From NCBI RefSeq assembly GCF_003286085.1, contig NW_020825289.1:22470001-22534000 (forward strand): a stretch of DNA of 64,000 nt, written 5' to 3'. This DNA is from Drosophila persimilis (Eukaryota > Arthropoda > Insecta > Diptera > Drosophilidae). A program made the position numbers and the translations under genes. The notes beneath the pieces were generated by a model that did no database searches, had not been told where the DNA came from, and saw only the letters and a list, made by a program, of their open reading frames with translations. Each line of letters opens with the position of its first letter. Position 1 is the first letter of the stretch. Of this stretch, positions 57,645-64,000 are shown in pieces.

Positions 57645-59233
57645 ATGAGTTCGCGGAGTGTAATGATCACGGATCTGGACCAGACCGACCAGGAGGAGGG
57701 GGTGGCGGAACGCCCGCCCACGCAGCCAAAGAGGAATCGGAAACCGCTGCAGACGCTGTCTGGAAACTTCAGTCGCCGCTCGAGGAGCGTGGAGGTGGAG
57801 CAACGCCAGCAGACGACACCCGCCGGGAGAAAGGATCGGAGGGATCGCACGCTCAACGGACTGGTAAGCAGCACCCCAAACCAAACCCAACCCAGCCACG
57901 CGCTCATCCCCATATCCGACACAGTTGCAGGCCAAGGACCAGCAGCTGGAGCAGCTGGTGCAGCGCCTTTCCACCCTGCATAAGTACAACGAACAGTTCG
58001 CCAAGGAGAACGAGCGGCTGCGCACCGACAGCTCCCAGCTGGAGAGCCGTCTAGCGGTGGCGGAGCAGCAGGTGACCAATTGCGACCGCTGCCAGGAGCT
58101 CAACCAGAAGCTGGGCGTCGTTCTTGGGCAGAACAGAACGCTGGTGAACGACGTGGACATGTTAAAGACTCTCGTCTTCCGTTTAAATGTGCAGATCGAG
58201 AACTACCAGGATCAGCGCAGGAACGGGGAGAAAGAATCGACGAGCTCGGCAGCGGCAGCCTGCTCCTCAGCCTTCACCGGCTGTCAGCCCCTGCCCACGC
58301 ACACATTGGGCCCGCTACTGCAGGCCTACGACGAATCCATCCGCGACAAGGACGCTCTCCTGTTGCAGTACAACACAGAGTTCGAGCACTTCACGTGCGA
58401 GCTGAAGCGCGCCCTGGAGGATAACACAAAGCTGGTAAGTGACAGCCGTATCTCATACATCCCATATCCATAGGACACTCACCTGATCACTGACCACTGC
58501 TCTCTGCTGATGTCCCCTACAGTTGCAGTCCCAGGAGCAACTGCGCCGCGACCTGGGGGGATGGCGGGAAGAGCGTGTCTGCCTCCAGGCGCAGCTGGGC
58601 GTTTGCCGCTCAAAGGCCGAGGCGCAAACACGCAAGACCGACCTGGCCAAGGAGAAGCTGGTGGAGGTGATGCACTGCTACGAACAACGGATGCAGACGC
58701 TCCTTCTGGACATGGACCATCTGCAGGCGGCCTACGCCCGCACCAAATCGGAGCTTGCAGCCCTTAGGAGCACCGCTGTCCCCAATGCCACAAGCGCACC
58801 CAATGCAGCAGCAGGTCCAGTCGAGGTGGAGGCAATGCATCAGTGTCAGACTCTGCTGGAGGAACTGAAGCAGGAGCACGTCAGAGAGCGCTCCTCTCTG
58901 CAGGATCAGCTGAAGGCGAGCTCCATGCGGGCCGCCGCCCTTGCCCGCAGCACGGAGAAGGCCAAACACTCTCGGGACCGACTGAAAGCCCGTCTTCGCA
59001 TGGCCCTGCAGTGGGCCCAGAAGCTGGAGGCGGGCCAGACGGAGATGAGGGAAACCTACGACGCAGTGCGACGCCTTGAGGTGCTCGTCAAGCACAAGGA
59101 GTCACAAATGCGCGGCCTGCACGCCCGCAACGTAGAGGAGCTGGACAAGCTGCGTCACAGGCTCGAGCAGAAGGACGAGACTATCCGCACCCTCCTGCGT
59201 GGCAAGCTGGAGCGACGCCCTGCCGTAGACTAG
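57645..59233 (+). CDS. Coiled-coil protein, uncharacterised
   Basis: Three exons joined in phase 0: 57,645-57,863; 57,925-58,434; 58,523-59,233. They give 479 residues. ATG 57,645 is the first Met in a frame that is open a little further upstream. The N-terminal 73 residues are basic and polar (RRSRSVEVEQRQQ). Residues about 74-170 and 244-475 are rich in heptad-like Leu/Gln/Glu/Lys/Arg and predict long coiled coils (for example QQLEQLVQRLSTLHKYNEQF). A Cys pair (CDRC) lies between helices. No catalytic or membrane feature is visible. A cytoskeletal, centrosomal or scaffold role is possible but not shown. It converges on importin-11 with 121 bp between stop codons. An INE-1-like repeat sits just upstream. 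Confidence 0.88.
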
Positions 59234-59354
59234 ACCTGGACTAGACGCATTGACATGGCTAACAATTAAAAATATATAATTTCAATACAAAATACATTAA
59301 TAACTTAGCGTAAAAAGCTTTCGAAGCACAGCAATGCTCGAGTTGCGTAGAGCA

Positions 59355-62300
59355 TCAGCCGGACTCTACCGGCTCAGCCTCATTGGGAGCCTCTGCTCCT
59401 GAGCCGTCACCACCTCCTCCGCCAGCGCACACCACGCAGGCCTTGGGCACCGTCTGCTCTATGTACATGGTGATCCGTTCGAGCACCTCCGGGACGACGC
59501 TTCTGAGCAGCTGCTCGTAGCGGGCGGAGCCCAGCTGCGACTGGAGCGCCTGCAGCTGCCACTTGAGGTACTCGGTGAGGGGTATCTTGTAGACGGGATC
59601 CTTGAGCACCAGCTGCCGGTGGCGGTCATCGTGGTACGTCTTGGCGGGGTAGCCCTTCGAATGGAAGTCTTCGGTACATAACTGCTGCTGCAACTCGTCC
59701 AGTTCGTGCTCGTCGTGGATGACCAGGGAGTCGTAGTAGCGAGGCGTGGTCCTGGCGGCGCCATCCTCCGCCACCGCGAATTGCTTATCCATGACCTCGC
59801 CGAGCGTCTCGTCCACCAGCTGGAGGATGTGTGGCAGCCGGGCTAGCAGCAGTTCGTTGTTTCCGAAAATCGAGGCGAAGGCCAGGCAGAAGAGCTTTCT
59901 CTTCTCGGCGTGAGTGTCCGGCACCATGGGAAACATCTCGATCCACACGTCCAGGATGCGGGCCAGAGCGTCCGTGTGGGGCAGTTGCTGCACCACCGAC
60001 ATGAATACGGCTTGGTCGATGAGCAGCGTCCTAGCCACAATGGTTAGGTACCAGCCCATGGTCATGGGATACTCCTGCTTGAGGCAGACCTGCTGGAAGA
60101 CGAAGGGCAGAGCGGGGCGCACCAATCGCAATCCCATCGACGCGTCCGTCTTGAGGCAGGTCTCGAAGATCCGCAGCATGGCGATGATGCCCTCAACGCG
60201 GATGTCCTCGAAGGAACGTACACAATAGTCCACGAACCCCTCGCCGTACCTACTCAGGTAGGCCTGGGCGTCCAGCAGGATGTACGCGTGGATGAGCTGG
60301 AGCACAGTCCGAAGGTTCTCCGACGACATCTCGATGATGGGCAGTAGGTGGTCGCACAGTGCCAGCAGTTCGGGGGTCAGGACAGTCGAATTTCCAATCA
60401 CAGCCAGCCACAGCATGATTCCATCCTCGATGAGGTAGACGTGAGAGTGTTGCTGCAGGATGGAATGAATCACATTAGTCTGACGTAAATAACTGCATAA
60501 AAGAAGTAACACAAAGAAGTAAAACAAACTCTCGAGCACTCATGTATGCTGATGATGCTCTGTGTCGAGCATACAGCAATTCATTTCACTTTCTCTTGCA
60601 ATCTCAATAATTTTCAGTCATAGTGTGTGCCAATTTGTTACCCCCCTTTTTGTTTCCTTACGTCTTTTGAGGGGTTCTCTTAAGCGAATTACCCTGGTTG
60701 ATGATCTTGGTGTTCCTGATCACATTTATACCATGGTAGATAAGGCCATTATCGTGCTGGGGTTTATAGTTTAGAACAAAGGACACTAATAATTCCCTCT
60801 ACCACTACTATATACTAATTCCCTTCCCAAAGAGTTACTCACCTGGAGGTCAGTGCTCAGCCTGATGACGCTGTAGAGGAAGGGTTTCATGGGCTCGGGC
60901 ACATCTCGGATGGTGCGAACCAGCTGCTCCAAGGTGCCGATGATGGCGCAACGCAATAGGTCGTACTTCTCGCTCTCACGCCACAGCAGGGGAAGGTAGG
61001 CGATGAATTGCAGGGCCTGCGGTTCGATGTACTCGCTCATCTTTTCCACCAGCAGTGTCATGGTGCCCAGGACAACGATCTTGGTGTCGCACTCGCCGGC
61101 CTCGTGCAGCAGCAAGAAAAGAGCCTCGAACAACGGCGAGAAGTACGGGTGGAAGGCCTCCGGCATGAACTCAAAATCGTCTAACAGCAGGTTCAGGGTC
61201 CGGGCGGCGGCCAGTCGTGTGGGCATGTCCTCCTGGGGACGCAGCAGGTGAAGGCACGCCTCGTAGGCCAGCGGACGCAGCTCCCGCGGTAGCTGTACGC
61301 CCACCCAGTGTCCCACCATCCAGATGATGCGGCGTCTGAGAATTCGAAAGTTGGGGGCTTCGATGCGCAGCTCCGCCAGCAGCTGGGAGGTCAACCAGGA
61401 GCCAAAGTCCAGCTTGTTAAAGAAATGAAACGCCGCCTGTCCCACCGCATTGTAGATGGCGTCCTTTAGCAGGATAGCTTTGAGGTCGGAATCCGGCGAG
61501 AGCTGCAGCTGCTGTGCCCGGCGGACGAACTTCAGGACCTCGCCAATCATTACCGTCGAGTGCTGGGTGAAACAGGTGAAGTAGAGCGTTTCCACGCTAG
61601 GTCGTAGGGCGTATTTCCAGGCGTCGCCGCCGCCGTCGTCTTGGTCGTAGCCCTCGGGGTCCTGCTGCCACTCCTCCAGCTCCTGCTGGGTGAGCAGGAA
61701 GTAGTGGGTGACGATCTTCTCGCAGATGTACGTCACCCGCTCCACGGTGAAGAACTTGGCGTTGCTCTGAGCAGCCGAGGCGAGCAGTTCGTCCTCGAGG
61801 CTAGACCCAGCTCCGGTTCCTGTCGCCAGCTCCGTGGCCGCGGGGGCACAGATGCTGTCGTTGCCGCTCAACATGATGCCCTTGAGCATGTTCAGAGCCT
61901 GAATGGCAAAGTTGGTAAAGTTGATGCGGTCGCCGGCGTCAAAGATGAGGGCGGTGCCCTCGTGGAACACATAGTGGAAACTAAACTCCAGGGCCACAGA
62001 CACAAATCGGGCAAAGGATATGGAGTGCCGCTCCACCAGTTCGTTCAGCGCCTTCATCATCTTCAGGATGAAGCGCTCCAGCTCGCTTATCAGTTGCGAG
62101 GCTCTGGCCGGGCCTGGTCCCATGCGCAGCTCGTAGCGCAGCTCCAGGCACTGGCGCAGGCGCTGAAACAGCTGCTCTACGAAATTCATGTGGTCAGTGG
62201 ACTTGTACGGCTTGGAGCATCCGTAGACAATCAATTTCCTGAGGGATCGCATCACAATATAGGCCCGCTGCAGAGCGCTGAGGGCCTGAGCCTCCTCGCC

Positions 62301-62957
62301 GCTCTTTACCTGCTGCAGGAAGCGGCCGGTCAGAGTGGCCCAGATGTCCCACGCCAAGTAGCTAAAGATCTGGCTGCCCAGCTCCTCGAAGGCCCGCTGC
62401 TCGGCCATGAGGCGGCGCGAGGCCAGGGCTTTAATGACGTAGTGTAGGACTAAGAGAATTCTCTGTTGCAGTGCAGCGTCCGTCTCGCTGCTGCACGCCT
62501 GCAGCTGCTTCATCAGCGTGGGCAGCAGATCGGGCCAGAAGCGTGGGTAGTCGGTGCGAGCAAGGCGCCCAAACAGCACGGCCACCTGCAGTGCCACCTG
62601 GGGCACTTCTTCCGCGTCGTAGTGCTGCAGCAGGACGTCTCGTATCTGCTGCTTCTGCTCGGCCGGCAGCTCCTGCCGCGAATTAGGCCTCCAGTAGCGC
62701 TCGATGCCGTTCTTAAGGTAAACGGCTGCCATCCAACGGACCTTCAGCGCCACCTCCGCGTCAACCGCACTGCCGGGCAGCTTCACGCTCAGCCTGGCTA
62801 TCGTGGGAAAGAACCCCGGCTGCTGCTCCCATTCGCTAAGTTGGGCTTCGGCCTTTTGCACAATCTCGTGGCTGGGGTTTGTGGCCGCCTGCAGGGTCTG
62901 GGCTACCAGCTGCTCGACCGCAGTAGTCGTCGTTGCTGTTCCCGTTGCCATTGCCAT
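59355..62957 (-). CDS. Ranbp11: Importin-11 (Ran-binding nuclear transport receptor)
   Basis: Two exons, 62,957-60,843 (705 codons) and 60,479-59,355 (375 codons including stop), join in phase 0 across a 363-nt intron (CAG/GTGAGT; ACGTCAG). They give 1,079 residues, a little longer than human importin-11. The N-terminus matches the importin-beta domain that binds Ran-GTP (residues about 20-110, with AEAQLSEWEQQPGFFPTIAR then VRWMAAVYLKNGIERYWRP). The rest is helical HEAT-repeat sequence, with acidic loops such as the DQDDGGGD insert. Family members carry cargo such as UBE2 enzymes into the nucleus; cargo in flies is not seen here. ATG 62,957 is the first Met in frame; a longer frame upstream has only TTG. 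A TATCGATA DRE lies about 100 bp upstream, fitting a housekeeping promoter. Confidence 0.95.
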
Positions 62958-63054
62958 CTTCTTCCGCCCCACTTCCAACGTTTATAAGATGAAATGCAAT
63001 GCAAAATTATTGACAAAATTATACGGCGCGTGCTGCTTCTTTCTTGAATAATGA

Positions 63055-63062
63055 TATCGATA
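63055..63062. promoter_or_regulatory. DRE (TATCGATA) core-promoter element
   Basis: A perfect DNA-replication-related element about 98 bp upstream of the importin-11 ATG and 280 bp from the divergent gene. An imperfect ATCGATAA follows near 63,092. DREs bind DREF/TRF2 and mark housekeeping promoters in Drosophila. Confidence 0.7.
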
Positions 63063-63342
63063 GCGTCACTAGCATTAGGGATGATAGATAGATCGATAAC
63101 AAAAAATCAGGTAAAGGTTTAACAAATTCGACAAAACATATTGTAAATATTTCTATATTTCGCTCGTTTCGGTAAAATAGCATTGGTTAGTATTAATCGG
63201 CGTTCCAATTTTCGAATCTTAGTACTAACAGCACCAAAAACACAAACGGGATGATTTCTTATCGTTTTTCCATACCGAATTCATCCCTGATTGGGCTGTT
63301 CTGTGTCGTCACCATTAATTCAACCAAACAAGTAACGGGAAA

Positions 63343-63929
63343 ATGGAACGTGCTGTGAATATCTGTTTTGTTCTCTCCGTAATTTTACTGAAATGTACAC
63401 ACGGTTACAAGGAGATGCCCGGATTGAGTGGCAAGATGTTCCCGAAGACTGCCACGTTCCACTTTCCAGAGTACGCCTACAAGGAGACGAGTAAGAATGT
63501 GCGTCCACGATGCTATTGATTTTTCTCCGGGCTGAATCGTTTACGTCTTTGACAAACAGGAAATAACCTACCACGAACAGGAGGTGGCCTGCGAGCAGCA
63601 CACCCAGTGTGTCAATCTCAACGTGGGCGTGACCAAGATCAACTGCATAAGGCACTGCATATCTCCATCCTGCTACCAGGATATCTATGCCTTCAACGCG
63701 GTGAGTAAAATCAGTGAGAGGTCTCGCTTTCGAAACTCCTATTCCCATTGTGCTTCTGTAGCTGGAGGAGGGTGAAATCGATGTGAGACTGAACTCCTTC
63801 AAGGGGTGTGTCATCCAGAGGATGTAGCAAAAGTCCCCGCTCCTGCACCATCTATATCTCACGGATTACCTGCAGGAGATGCAATGGAAGATCACCGAAT
63901 ATCTTCGCCAGTGGATCCCCCTCGCCTAA
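63343..63929 (+). CDS. Small secreted Cys-rich protein with in-frame TAG before a coding-like 3' extension
   Basis: Three exons join in phase 0: 63,343-63,498; 63,560-63,700; 63,762 onward. The donors are AAT/GTGCGT and GCG/GTGAGT. The frame reaches TAG at 63,825-63,827, giving 120 residues. It has a signal peptide (MERAVNICFVLSVILLK...), then a domain with six cysteines (AC...QC...NC...HC...SC...GC), ending VRLNSFKGCVIQRM. Beyond the TAG the same frame continues for 33 codons to TAA (63,927-63,929), with GC-rich third positions and amphipathic helix-like sequence (YLQEMQWKITEYLRQW). The protein may be read through (153 residues plus one decoded stop), or the TAG may be a nonsense change or an error. 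A phase-matched alternative splice exists (GTGTGT donor to CTGCAG) but encodes low-quality sequence. No family named; probably secreted. Confidence 0.75.
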
Positions 63930-64000
63930 CCCTCTAGCTTTTTCTTAAGTATTCAGATGGGAACTGAGTCTACGACATTTACGATAATTTATGCATTAGT

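Noticed and set aside
57465-58160. 231-codon minus-strand frame opposite the coiled-coil gene.
   Set aside because: Shadow of Gln/Glu/Leu-rich coding sequence; it runs across the real gene's introns without splice signals.
61641-62987. Long plus-strand frames (268 and 173 codons) opposite importin-11.
   Set aside because: They are antisense shadows of a GC-rich conserved coding exon, with Leu/Gln-rich nonsense composition.

Overview
The window looks like nuclear DNA of a Drosophila, most likely the obscura group (for example D. pseudoobscura). The evidence is short GT-AG introns, fly-type core promoters (TATA plus TCAGT initiators, and a TATCGATA DRE), dense simple repeats, a recognisable importin-11 gene, Grass-like CLIP-domain proteases, and two decayed INE-1/DINE-1-type (Helentron) repeats. 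The species call is inference. No bacterial, viral or CRISPR features were seen.

Layout: (1) 1-17.3 kb holds the 5' coding part of a large minus-strand gene for a low-complexity protein (271-codon exon plus a 1.8-kb exon). It continues leftward, possibly through a 34-nt exon at 12,063-12,096, into at least 12 kb without recognisable exons. (2) 17.3-24.6 kb shows no convincing gene. (3) 24.66-26.05 kb is a six-exon CLIP-domain trypsin-like protease. (4) 26.05-48.65 kb is a gene-poor stretch with microsatellites and one INE-1-like copy. (5) 48.9-63.9 kb is gene-dense. It holds a small two-TM protein gene; an inverted paralogue of the 24.66-kb protease; three small-protein genes (about 120, 85 and 45 residues) assembled here from short exons; a zinc-finger remnant; two tandem secreted proteases without CLIP domains; a second INE-1-like copy; a coiled-coil protein; importin-11; and a small secreted Cys-rich protein at the right edge.

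The most interesting observation is in two small genes (52,187-52,495 and 63,343-63,929). Each has an in-frame TAG followed by a clearly coding-like continuation. In the first, the continuation crosses a correctly phased intron and adds a second membrane helix. These are candidate stop-codon readthrough genes, or fresh nonsense alleles or assembly errors. Other points of interest are a remodelled S1 pocket and a duplicated C-terminal tail in one of the tandem proteases, and a pair of CLIP proteases with matching exon structure in opposite orientation 23.5 kb apart.

How the genes work together: the four proteases are of the secreted S1 type used in insect haemolymph cascades (Toll and melanization signalling). 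The CLIP pair resembles Grass. The other genes look like unrelated housekeeping or small lineage-specific loci. Exon coordinates were derived by hand from splice consensus, phase and paralogue comparison. No alignment or database search was run.
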